DNA of 64,000 nt, taken from contig OX578276.1 in assembly GCA_951217055.1 (NCBI GenBank), positions 113,429,313 through 113,493,312 of the forward strand. Reading direction: 5' to 3'. Below the pieces are notes generated by a model. It ran no database searches and had not been told where the DNA came from. It saw nothing but the letters and a program-made list of their open reading frames with translations. The position numbers and the translations under genes were made by a program. The stretch is from Gerris lacustris (taxonomy: Eukaryota > Arthropoda > Insecta > Hemiptera > Gerridae). This document shows positions 38,703 through 47,664 of this stretch, in pieces. The stretch's first letter is position 1; every line of letters begins with the position of its first letter.

Positions 38703-40499
38703 AAGTGTGTGCCTTAAGCCTTAATATGTTTTTTTTTTAATTTAGATGTTGTGATTAATGTCTATTTTTAATATATTAGTTTGGCCAAATTGTTACTTAA
38801 ACTAATCTGATAGAACAGTTACTAAAACAATAGTTCCATGAACAGGTTATATCCAATCAACTAAAAAAAGCAGCAAAACAAGAGTTGAAATGATATCAAT
38901 GCAGTATTTAGTCTGCATCATATAGAATTAGTTCAACCAGATCAACTAGAGAGTGGAAAAAGTTAGCGGAGAGGACTGGTTTGCCGAGAGGCATGTGGTG
39001 GTGATATATGGGCTGGGAAGTTGTTCAAGGACAGAACACTGAGGATGTAGCTGAAGACCAGAAGCACACTGAGGTCGGCTACTATGTACCTTAATCCTGA
39101 CCTTAGTCCAGAGTATCGGGTGTCTTGTCTCCTCTCTTCACCCTCACCAGACCACTTTTTCATAACCTAACACAAGATTCCAGTTTTCAGGGCAACAACC
39201 CTCTCATACTTCTTCACGTATAATACTAAATTATAACTCGTAAATCCAAAAAAAAGAAAAAAAGACATTCTATAATCAAAAGTATACGAGAAAAATACCT
39301 AACAACAATTCTTGTCCATACTAAATTAGCAATTAAACTAACACATCTACTACGAGTCTCCAAACTTAAGAAATATTGGACGACTTCGCCAACACTATTA
39401 GATTACTCAAAACTAAGTTTTCTAATTATTATTTAATCAAATTTCTAAATAGGTATATTTGTTTATCTTAAAAATACTCTGCCAATTAGTGTGCCACACA
39501 TAGCTTTCTCGCGCTCTAGTACGCAAAGAAAAGATCAGTTTAAGAAATAAAAATAATCAAAAATTTGGAACGGCGCGGCACTGTTCCCGTAAATATTTAA
39601 TAACGTTGGTTCTAACCAACATTTTTGGAGAAACAATGCCCCCCACATGCGCCAAAAGTTAGCTCACATATAATAAATTTAATAAACAAATAACAGCAAC
39701 CAAATCGTAGAAACCGCTATATAATTTTTTTTGTTAATTTTACCCACCTCAAAAATAAAAATAACACAAAATAGAACATAACAAAAATTAATCTGCTATT
39801 CAAGAGCTTTTCAAAGATATACATCACATTATAAAAGATTAACTTTGACATTTGTACCCCTGTACTTTGAGGTACCAAAATTAAATTTTTAAAAAACAAA
39901 CAATACAAAAGGGCATTAATTTAACTAATAAATAAATATAAATAAAAAACGTAATAACAAAAAAAGATTTAAAACCTTTAACCTACAACAAAATTATAAA
40001 TCGGTACAAAAGTGCGTGTACATAATTTTTAAAAAATAAACAAATAAAATAGCTTTAATGTACATATCAAGGCATTCAAAATGATATACGACACAATATT
40101 AAAAACTAAAAAAAGTGGTCACGTGACACGGCACACGGGAAAAAGTTTACTCTCATGTTCTCAGCAAATAGGATAAACTAATGAAATAAAATATACTCAA
40201 TTTAAAGAGAATTAGTGTGAGATTCAAGCACCTCAATCAGAAATAAAGTCGGTCAATTATTATAGAAACTATGGCCATTCAAAGACAAAAAGGAAAAAAA
40301 TATTAAATTTATCACCATCTAAGGAACAACCGATGATGATAAGAGAAAAAGTCATAGGACCAAAATTGTAGATATTTTAAAATCAGTTACCGCTGGTGCT
40401 ATCCGTTTTCCAATACGACTTACCGTTCAGCCGCAATAATTCCCCAATGCAGCTTAAAAATCAAGTCGGCCATTCTTATTTTTTTAAGGGGGAAAGAGA
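38703..40499. other. non-coding with a GC-richer block and a repeat crumb
   Basis: A GC-richer block at about 38945-39170 has a minus-strand frame of 66 residues that I do not recognise. A family B crumb (GCCAATTAGTGTGCCACACA) is at about 39480-39530. The rest is AT-rich. Confidence 0.4.
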
Positions 40500-40935
40500 A
40501 CTTTGTATAATTATTTTGGTTCACAATATGGACGTTGCGCGTCTATCTGCAGGCTACTTTCAACAAACCATAAAAATTTCATAAAAATCAGATGATTACT
40601 TTTATAAGTGTAGCTGTAAATAAATGTATGTTTGTGAGCATGTGGAAGATGAACAAATAAGCGCAGAAGATTGAAACTTATATGGGACCAACAATGGGCT
40701 AAGTATGACCTACCTCCCAAATTTCATTAAAATTGGACGTGTAGTTTTTTAAGATGTGTTGGTCCTCAAAAATCGAATGACAGACCGACAGACAGACACG
40801 GGACCAAAAATGTTCCCTGATGTCTGAAACGGATTTCTGTCTTGGAATTTTTGAAATCGGAGATATAAAATTTTTTCGTTCTTCAGAACGATCGCATATA
40901 GCTTCCGTTAAATTCGGTAAACTCGGAAGCAAAAA
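40500..40935 (+). repeat. dispersed repeat family B, copy
   Basis: Shares TATCTGCAGGCTACT..., ATAAATGTATGTTTGTG, AATTGGACGTGTAGTTTTT, GACCGACAGACAGACACGGG, ACCAAAAATGTTCCCTGATG and CTCGGAAGCAAAA with the copies at 41045-42145 and 54058-54632. The AGACAGACACG...CGGAAGCAAAA block marks the common end. No coding sequence is intact. Confidence 0.75.
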
Positions 40936-41044
40936 TTATATCCGATTATTTTTATATATGTACTTCAAAATAAATTCATTATTATATTAAAACATTAGTT
41001 AGAAAGTAAATTTGGAGCATCTACAAATAACTAAAAACCGGACA

Positions 41045-42145
41045 AATTACAAAATAGACTGCCAATTGGTGTGGCACATAGCTTCCTCGCATCCTACCAC
41101 GTATTTTATCGATTTTATGCATTTAGAAGCCATTAATATCTAATTTGTTCAATTGTTTCCCCCGTTTGTTTAATCTGTCAAAATTGTTTTTATTTTTTAT
41201 AAGAATTTAAGTATTAATTTATCAAAAGTTAATGAGCGCAGACGGTCCAAATTAATCTGGGGCTATCTGCGGGTTACTGTCGATAAACTAAAAAGTTTCA
41301 TACAAATCAGATAGGTGTACATAAATGTATGTTTGTGCGTATGTGGAATGCTCCATATAAGGTTATAACGATGAGCTAATTGTGACATATCATACAAATC
41401 AGTGGCGTATCCAGGGGGGGGGGCACAGGGGGCACGTGCCCCTCCCCCAGACCCAGGTAATAGAGAAAAAAAGTAAGAGTAAAAAAAAAAAAAAAATACC
41501 GCCGTATTTTTTTTTTTTTTTTCTAATAGATATTTTTTACATTCACCTCATATTCAATTTCACCTCAGTAATGCATAGAAAAGCTATTTTGAGAGGTCAT
41601 ATTTTCAAAATTTTCCGGCCCTCCCCCGGACCCCCCGCCATAAATCCCCCCCCCAGTAATTAACTGCAGACGACGCCCATGGCTTACAGTAAGATATTGC
41701 ATTGCAGTAAGCATCAGCAAAACATTTTCTAATGAATACGTTCTAAAACAGTTGTTGTTACTTGGGGCGCTGAGATTTTTTCTTTATGACTTGTAAATTT
41801 CTTTTTTTTGGGGGGGGGGGAACTGCTTTGTTGAATAAGTAGTTCCCTTTTCTTGTTACCACTACGACTACCCCCCCCCCCCCCCCCCCCGCACAATCTC
41901 AACTGACTTAGAATGTGCCCCCCCCCAGACTTAGCCGCTGGATACGCCACTGATACAAATTTCAATTAAATCGGACGTGTAGTTTTTAAGATAATGTTGG
42001 TTCGCAAAAATTGAGTGACTGGCCGTCAGACAGACACGGAACCAAAAATGCTCCCTTCTTCAAAAAAATTTTCGTTTTTCGGAACGATCACATAGCTTCC
42101 GTTACCTCCGTAAGCTGCTTCTGTAAGCTCGGAAGCAAAAACTGT
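41045..42145 (+). repeat. dispersed repeat family B, copy split by a hAT-like MITE
   Basis: Starts with ACTGCCAATTGGTGTGGCAC and ends with AGCTCGGAAGCAAAA, like the copy at 54058-54632. It is interrupted at ATACAAAT by the element at 41400-41952. Confidence 0.75.
41400..41952. mobile_element. hAT-like MITE (family F), intact copy
   Basis: Terminal inverted repeats CAGTGGCGTATCCAG / CTGGATACGCCACTG. An exact 8-bp target duplication ATACAAAT is present at 41392-41399 and 41953-41960. Both features are diagnostic of hAT elements. 553 bp, non-coding, with long C and G runs. Parts are shared with 27297-28932 and 61066-61330. It lies inside a family B repeat and so is younger than it. Confidence 0.88.
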
Positions 42146-42682
42146 GGCTTTTTTAAAATTCTAGATTTTAACAAATTTTAATTTTTTAAGCTTTTATAAA
42201 ATAATGAAATTATTAGAATGGAGATGGTGTGCGCACAGTTTTACTCGATGTGCGCATATTGGAAACGGATTGTAGGGATTCGACTGTGTAAGGTGATATT
42301 GATGAAATTATGGCTTCATGAGAACACAGGGAGCCTTCTTTCATTGATTATAATGTACACTCTGAGTCCACTTGCACAATACTTACACACTCAACTCCCG
42401 GCTACTTCCCTTCACTACATTGCAATTATTATTTATTAAATCAATTTTTTTAATATTTTTATACAAAACTAAAAATAAATAATAATCATTCTTTTAGATC
42501 AACGGGTAAAGTATTATTTACGGACAAACTTTACATATTTAATTATAATTACATTATTTGCGTCTTGTGTAAATATATTCGTATTCTCAATTTTAATCAA
42601 TTATTAAACAAAAAGTTAAATTAGATGAATAGAGATTTTTTAAAAAAAATATATATATACCTATATTTATTTCAAAATATGT
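42146..42682. other. non-coding, nothing recognised
   Basis: AT-rich; the short plus-strand frame at 42218-42439 has no recognisable similarity. Confidence 0.45.
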
Positions 42683-42788
42683 TTATCTACGATTGATAAG
42701 AAATATAAATATTATATCTCTGTTTAGATGCGTTGAAAGTAATTATTTACGTACTTGTATTTATTGCGCATGCGCTTCTCATAGTTCA

Positions 42789-42840
42789 GAAGAATTCCTC
42801 TTCTTTACCACGCTAGCGCGGTAAAGAAGAGGAATTCTTC
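42789..42840. repeat. long perfect hairpin GAAGAATTCCTCTTCTTTACC
   Basis: The left arm GAAGAATTCCTCTTCTTTAC C and its reverse complement pair across CGCTAGCG-type sequence, giving 22 or more bp. In the copy at 49743-50250 the same place has only a decayed version. Confidence 0.85.
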
Positions 42841-42944
42841 AGCTTTACGCACGATTAGCTAGTTTGTTTACATTTAACAAAACTAATTTGCTGTTCTTTT
42901 ATTAAAGTAGCTGTTTATATATATCGAGTTTTTAGTGAAAAACA

Positions 42945-43106
42945 ATGAGTGAATTAAGTGACTTTGACGAAAATGTGGAGAATAATATTCCTCCAGAAAT
43001 AATTAATTCGGCAAAAAATACAACTCAAGAATTAATGCCATCTTCATCAAGAGAGAGATACGAACTTACATACAGCAAGTTTATTTTTTTCTGTATTTAT
43101 TATTAA
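42945..43106 (+). CDS. small ORF, N-terminus of a Crypton-like tyrosine recombinase (inferred)
   Basis: 53 residues starting MSELSDFDENVENNIPPEII and including LMPSSSRERYELTYSKF. The 'SS.S.ERYE.TY..F' pattern resembles the N-terminal SAM-like core-binding region of Crypton-type tyrosine recombinases and their domesticated relatives (S.S..RY...Y..F..W). After SKF the frame runs into Phe/Tyr-rich sequence and stops, so the rest of the enzyme is missing. The second copy preserves ENN.PPEIINSA.NT and LMSSLSKEKYELTYRKFI with mostly conservative changes, which argues for past coding selection. A product from this fragment alone would have no catalytic residues. The family assignment is from memory and needs a profile search. 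Confidence 0.5.
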   Translation: MSELSDFDENVENNIPPEIINSAKNTTQELMPSSSRERYELTYSKFIFFCIYY

Positions 43107-43125
43107 ACCTAACAATCGTAGATAT

Positions 43126-43262
43126 AGTATGGTACGCAACTCGAGCGAAAACGGCATTTTGCATTGCTCGTGTGGTTTTACAACCCTCGCTGTCGCTCGG
43201 GTGCAAACTCCACACTCGCATGCAAAATGCTACTTTCCGCACTCGACGCGTAATGTACTATT
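43126..43262. repeat. 137-bp inverted-repeat unit at the end of family E
   Basis: ATAGTATGGTACGCAACTCG at the left and the reverse complement of CGACGCGTAATGTACTAT at the right align with a common GCATTTTGCAT about 30 bp in, giving roughly 50-bp imperfect arms. It is present in both family E copies, so it is part of the unit or was nested before amplification. Confidence 0.65.
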
Positions 43263-43406
43263 AAAGAAAAAAATATTGTGGGGAGGGGAAAAATTAATCG
43301 TGAGATTTTTCATTGTAAAAAAAAATCGACAAGACTATATGACTTCAGGAACAATTGCACAGAGCATAAATACTTAAAGTTCCCAGGTATGGGGGCGTAA
43401 GCGAGG

Positions 43407-43732
43407 GTTGGGGAACCTGTTTAAAAGTTAAACATAAATGGGATCAAATCCGTATGGCCACCATCTAATTCATTAACCAAAGTTGTTTAGATCATAAATG
43501 AAAGCTAAATTCCATATTCAAAGGTTTTAGTATAATTGGTTTCGGAGATATCGTCATGTTGAATGCTCCATACAAATAGCCACCATATTGAATCAAGATT
43601 AAAATATGGAATTTAGTTTCCTTTTATGATATAAGCAACTTTGGTTAATGAATTTCTAATTGGCCACTTTTATTCAAGATGGCGGCCATACGGATTTGAT
43701 CTCATTTATGTTTAACATTAAATAGGTTACCT
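43407..43732. mobile_element. palindromic MITE-like element
   Basis: Arms of about 130-150 bp. AACCTGTTTAAAAGTTAAAC, ATAAATGGGATCAAATCCGT and CATTAACCAAAGTTG on the left have their reverse complements on the right (CAACTTTGGTTAATG, ACGGATTTGATCTCATTTAT, GTTTAACATTAAATAGGTT). The inner part holds TAAATTCCATATT / AATATGGAATTTA. No ORF. Confidence 0.8.
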
Positions 43733-45307
43733 ACTAAAATGCATGGTCATAGGTCTAGTCGTTCCAGAGAAATAATAATAATATTTTTTGATACATCGTT
43801 ATTTTGTCTGCTTTGAACCTTCGAAAGTATTTATCCTACAAAAATAAAAATAAATAAAAAATAAAAATAAAAAAAATAAAAATAAAAAAAATAGTAGAAC
43901 CTTTTTGGTATAGGAATTATTGTCTTCATTAATTTTGCAACTTCGCTGTGAACAATATAGTTTAGGATATATTTTTGAAAAAAAGTGAACATTAACCATT
44001 AAACAGGTCTCCTTCCCCAACGTATTTTAGTATGTTGTACAACAGACATTACTGAACACATGTACCTAGAATCTAAAAACCGGGATTTTTTTTCACTTCA
44101 TCACCTTTTTTGAGTCTAATTACACATAGTAAAATAATTTTAATGTTTCTTGGTGGTAGTTTATAAAGCCATATGTTAAAAAATACTATAAAAATAATAC
44201 ACGCTGCAGCGGAAGCACGGGATATCCAACTAGTTTAGCTATGCAGATACAATTGTACTTTTGTCAGTACATTTCTCGGATAGCCTAATTATGTATTTTC
44301 CGTTTTCATTTTAAATTTAGAAGTATAAGAAAGATCATTTGCCCGGCGTCCAACATAGACTATACAGATATCGCTTTATGTTTCAGAAATAGTGATTTTC
44401 CCAAGAAAATGGAGGAAAATATGATAGAATTTATATAGACTTATTAAAAACTATGTGAAAACTTAAATCCTAATATGGATATATATATATATATATATAT
44501 ATATATCCTTTTTTATGCAAGCTCCTTACAAATTTAATAATAAAAATCAAGTAGTGTTATATTATATGATTATAAAATTATAGTTAGTTATTTAAATAAT
44601 TCTTCTATCTCATTACAGATATTTTATTGTGTGTGTATAGAAATGCATCCTAAACAATAAATGAAAACTGTTCTATTCATCCATAAGAATCATAAATTTA
44701 AATGAATAGTTATTAATACGTAACGTAGCTAAAAGCTCATGGTAAAGAGAAGACAGACTAATCTCCCGTTTCGTAATAATTATTACTATTAATACGGTCT
44801 ATGAATTAGATATGGACGTACAGAATAAAATATATTGTAATAAATATGTTAATTCAGGAACTCTCAAGGTTAAACATAAAAGAATTCAAGATTATGAGAA
44901 AAAAAATTACTTATTCCCACAAAATAAATGTTTCTTATTTATTTTAATTTCAGACTTACTTCAGTAAGTAGCTTAAGAACCCTGGAATTACCGGGGTATT
45001 GTACTCGCTATATCTTTAAATTAAACATAAAATAAACTCTATTCTAGTACAGTGTTTGAATGATCTCTATAGCAATATTTACTTTTATAATATAAATATC
45101 ACAATCATTTTTAAGGTAACGGAAATATTGAAATCATTCTGAAGAAATACTTTATTTTTTATATACAATAACAAAAAAAGATTTTTAACCATATTTTTAT
45201 TTGCACATATTTTATTGAAAATTTTTAAATTGAGTGAGTTATATTTTCAGTTCATACTATAACAGTATCATGTTTCATGTTATGTTGTCATAACAAAAAT
45301 TAGTAAA
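43733..45307. other. non-coding, small microsatellites
   Basis: (AAAAT)n-like A-rich tract at about 43838-43893 and (TA)n at 44480-44506. No gene recognised. Confidence 0.5.
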
Positions 45308-45319
45308 TACCGTATTGCT

Positions 45320-46055
45320 TCGAATATAAGACGTGCCCCCGAATATAAGCCGTGGCTCCGAATATAAGACATGGCCCCAAATATTAGACGTGGCCCCAAA
45401 TATTAGACGTGGCTCCGAGTATAAGACGTGCCCCCGAATATAAGACGTGGCTCCGAATATAAGACGTGCCCCCGAATATAAGACATGGCCCCGAATATTA
45501 GACGTGGCTCCGAATATAAGACGTGCCCCCGAATATAAGACGTGGCTCCGAATATAAGACATGGCCCCGAATATAAGACGTGGCTCCGAATATAAGACGT
45601 GGCTCCGAATATAAGACATGGCCCCGAATATAAGACGTGGCTCCGAATATAAGACATGGCCCCGAATATAAGACGTGGCTCCGAATATAAGACGTGGCTC
45701 CGAATATAAGACATGGCCCCGAATAAAAGACGTGGCTCCGAATATAAGACGTGGCTCCGAATATAAGACGTGGCTCCGAATATAAGACGTGGCTCCGAAT
45801 ATAAGACATGGCCCCGAATATAAGACGTGGCTCCGAATATAAGACGTGGCTCCGAATATAAGACATGGCCCCGAATATTAGACGTGGCTCCGAATATAAG
45901 ACGTGCCCCCGAATATAAGACGTGGCTCCGAATATAAGACGTGCCCCCAAATATAAGACGTGTCTCCGAATATAAGACATGGCCCCGAATATAAGACGTG
46001 GCTCCGAATATAAGACATGGCCCCGAATATTAGACGTGGCTCCGAATATAAGACG
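45320..46055. repeat. 19-bp minisatellite derived from the transposon end
   Basis: About 39 tandem units of CGAATATAAGACGTGGCTC-type sequence. Variants differ at GGCTC/GCCCC, GACGTG/GACATG and TATAAG/TATTAG and are interspersed. CGAATATAAGACG is already present in the terminal inverted repeat, so the array grew from the element's own end. Since 19 is not a multiple of 3, the frame cycles every 57 bp and long SYIRSHVLYSEPRLIFGA-type frames appear by chance; these are not genes. Confidence 0.95.
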
Positions 46056-46164
46056 AAAGTAGGGAAGTTATATTTTGAAAAGAGATCGGAGAAGTCTAAA
46101 TTATTAATCACCTAATTGTTCTTCGGCCCAGTGAAGGATTTCTCGATTTGAAGCACGTAAAAAG

Positions 46165-46440
46165 TTTACATTTTTCTTAGCGCCAACGTCGCATATTACA
46201 ATCACTAATATTAAACTGATTTTCTGCAGCTCGGTTACCGTAGCGTTCCGCAAACAGAATCACTTTTTTTTTTATACCCAGCTTCATAACGAACCCTTCT
46301 TTCTTTCCACGACATCGCGATAGAGAACGAAACCGAGAAGACAACAGACGAGGAACAGATAGAGAACTGAGCTTACAAAAAGTACCTATAGGTACAACAT
46401 AAACCCCTCCACCTAATATCTCATCGGAAATTGAACACAT
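46165..46440 (-). pseudogene. pogo/Tigger-type transposase HTH fragment
   Basis: The minus-strand open frame (46440-46177) ends in FVMKLGIKKKVILFAERYGN followed by RAAENQFNISDCNMRRWR and a stop; the frame then continues EKCKLFTCF. The pattern 'K..VI.FAE..GNRAA...F.I....RRWR' is the Psq/Brinker-like DNA-binding helix-turn-helix found at the N-terminus of pogo-like transposases. The stop right after RRWR and the absence of any DDE domain make this a relic. The upstream Met at 46440 is not meaningful. Confidence 0.7.
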
Positions 46441-46479
46441 TAGAATTCCTGAAAATTAATAAAATAGGAGGTCCCGACA

Positions 46480-46530
46480 ACAATATCCCGGAAAAATTCA
46501 GAAAATTGGAAATCAAAATGTAAAAAAATG
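46480..46530 (+). pseudogene. possible LINE crumb
   Basis: The plus-strand frame reads LKINKIGGPDNNIPEKFRKL, similar to the K..GPD.IP.E..K box just before RT in LINEs. Under 60 bp, so only suggestive. Confidence 0.3.
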
Positions 46531-46590
46531 ATCTCAGCAATACTTAAACGAGAAGTTGCGTTGGTAGAAAATAGGTTGTTAGCTTACGCA

Positions 46591-47546
46591 TGGGGAATCC
46601 AATCCCGGGATTTCGGGACAGCAAAAACGAATCCCGGGATTGGTCAAATTCCAACTAGACTGATAAAAAGCCTTAAAGCATGTAGTTATTATTATTATTA
46701 TAACAAAATATGCCATATTTATTTAGCATTTCATTTGTTTTAAAATATATTGATAAACATTAATCACACTAAAGGAGCAAAAACATAACAAGCTACACAG
46801 TGGTGTTTAGGCAATTAGTTGTATATTTAAACTGTTGCATTTGTACAAATAAATGCTATTTCATTTTTAAAAATAAAAAATAGATTACATAATAAAATAA
46901 TGAATTATTAATATACTGAGTAAAAGACGTACCTAATGAAAACAACTAATCATCCCGTAATACGTTATGCAACAAACAAAACTGCTTACTTGATATGTTC
47001 ATAAAAAAATGCTTTTTAGGATTTAAAATTATTTTAATTTGTAAAACTTGATCCAGCACTCCACCATTTTCAAATAGAGCCATTTCTTTTCTTATACTTA
47101 GAAGGTCAGTTTTCGTATGTGGTCCAGGTTCAACAGCTTTCATACTTTTTTCAATTTCTTGATCTAAAAGTTGTATGTTGTGTAGCTGGAGCTGGATAAA
47201 TACTTTCCTCTCTCTTAATACCTCATTCAGTCCACACCGCGCAGTCAACAAATCACAGAAGTCTGTTTACTCTTACTACGCTACTAAGTGCATTCGACTA
47301 CCCGACTGATATTATTGTTCATTAAAGTCATTTGTTTGATTTTTTATTTAGTTCACTACTTTGAAATAAATTATGTTATTTATTTAAAAAATCTATTATT
47401 CTCTTGATTAAACAGTATACTTGTACCAGTCAAAATACCTTAAAACGTAAAAAGTTTCAAATCCCGAAAACCCGGGACTGTTACTTAACAATCCCGGGAT
47501 TGCCGTAAAGGTGAATCGGCTCGGGACCCCGGGATTGGATTCCCTA
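46591..47546 (-). mobile_element. hAT element, internally deleted
   Basis: Ends TGGGGAATCCAATCCCGGGA and (reverse complement) TAGGGAATCCAATCCCGGGG form an inverted repeat of about 19 bp with one mismatch besides the last position. CTTACGCA (46583-46590) and CTTAGGCA (47547-47554) are an 8-bp target duplication with one mismatch. It keeps a C-terminal transposase fragment on the minus strand. It lies within the pogo-like element and so inserted later. Confidence 0.85.
46946..47251 (-). pseudogene. hAT transposase C-terminal fragment
   Basis: An open frame of about 101 residues. LTARCGLNEVLRERKVFIQL is followed by LLDQEIEKSMKAVEPG and DLLSIRKEMALFENGG. The 'D.LSI.KEM.LFE..G' pattern resembles the segment just before the hAT dimerisation domain. 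Where that domain should follow (PTS.E.ERAFS), the sequence diverges and a short FCLLHNVLR remains. The catalytic core is absent. Placement inside hAT-type ends supports the call. Confidence 0.6.
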
Positions 47547-47664
47547 CTTAGGCAACGTCGCTATCAGATGGAAATGCTATTTCGATTTGTTAGTCTTGAA
47601 TTCATTGATTATAAGACGCTTCCCGAACAAAAAAAGTGCGTGTTATGTTCGATGCAATACGGTA

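Larger units (their letters stand above)
42683..43262 (+). mobile_element. family E repeat with a Crypton-like N-terminal ORF, copy 1
   Basis: Defined by comparison with the reverse-oriented copy at 49743-50250; shared sequence starts at TTTATCTACGATTGAT and ends at CGCGTAATGTACTAT. Contents in order: a GCGCATGCGC block, a perfect long hairpin (42789-42840), a TATATATATCGAGTTTTTAG stretch 25 bp before an ATG, a 53-codon ORF, CAATCGTAGA (the reverse complement of the left end) and a 137-bp inverted-repeat unit (43126-43262). It looks like an internally deleted derivative of a larger autonomous element, keeping promoter, first coding segment and end. Confidence 0.72.
45310..47662 (-). mobile_element. 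pogo-like DNA transposon, decayed, with terminal minisatellite and nested hAT
   Basis: The left end CCGTATTGCTTCGAATATAA and the reverse complement of the right end CCGTATTGCATCGAACATAA agree over the first 20 bases except for two. TA flanks both ends (45308-45309 and 47663-47664), as for Tc1/mariner/pogo elements. A helix-turn-helix region typical of pogo/Tigger-type transposases is on the minus strand at about 46180-46320. The catalytic domain is gone; its place near the left end is taken by a 19-bp minisatellite. A hAT element (46591-47546) is inserted in the right half. Confidence 0.75.

Noticed and set aside
40396..40932. Short proteins across family B repeats (also 54317-54589)
   Set aside because: They are in-repeat frames; reading frames are not conserved between copies.
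45320..46055. CRISPR-like array
   Set aside because: Units are directly adjacent with no spacers and the window is eukaryotic; it is a minisatellite.
45275..46111. Several overlapping minus-strand frames with a 19-residue repeat (SYIRSHVLYSEPRLIFGA-like)
   Set aside because: A 19-bp tandem unit lacking stops gives open frames in several phases; the frames overlap each other and have no start context or non-repetitive domain.
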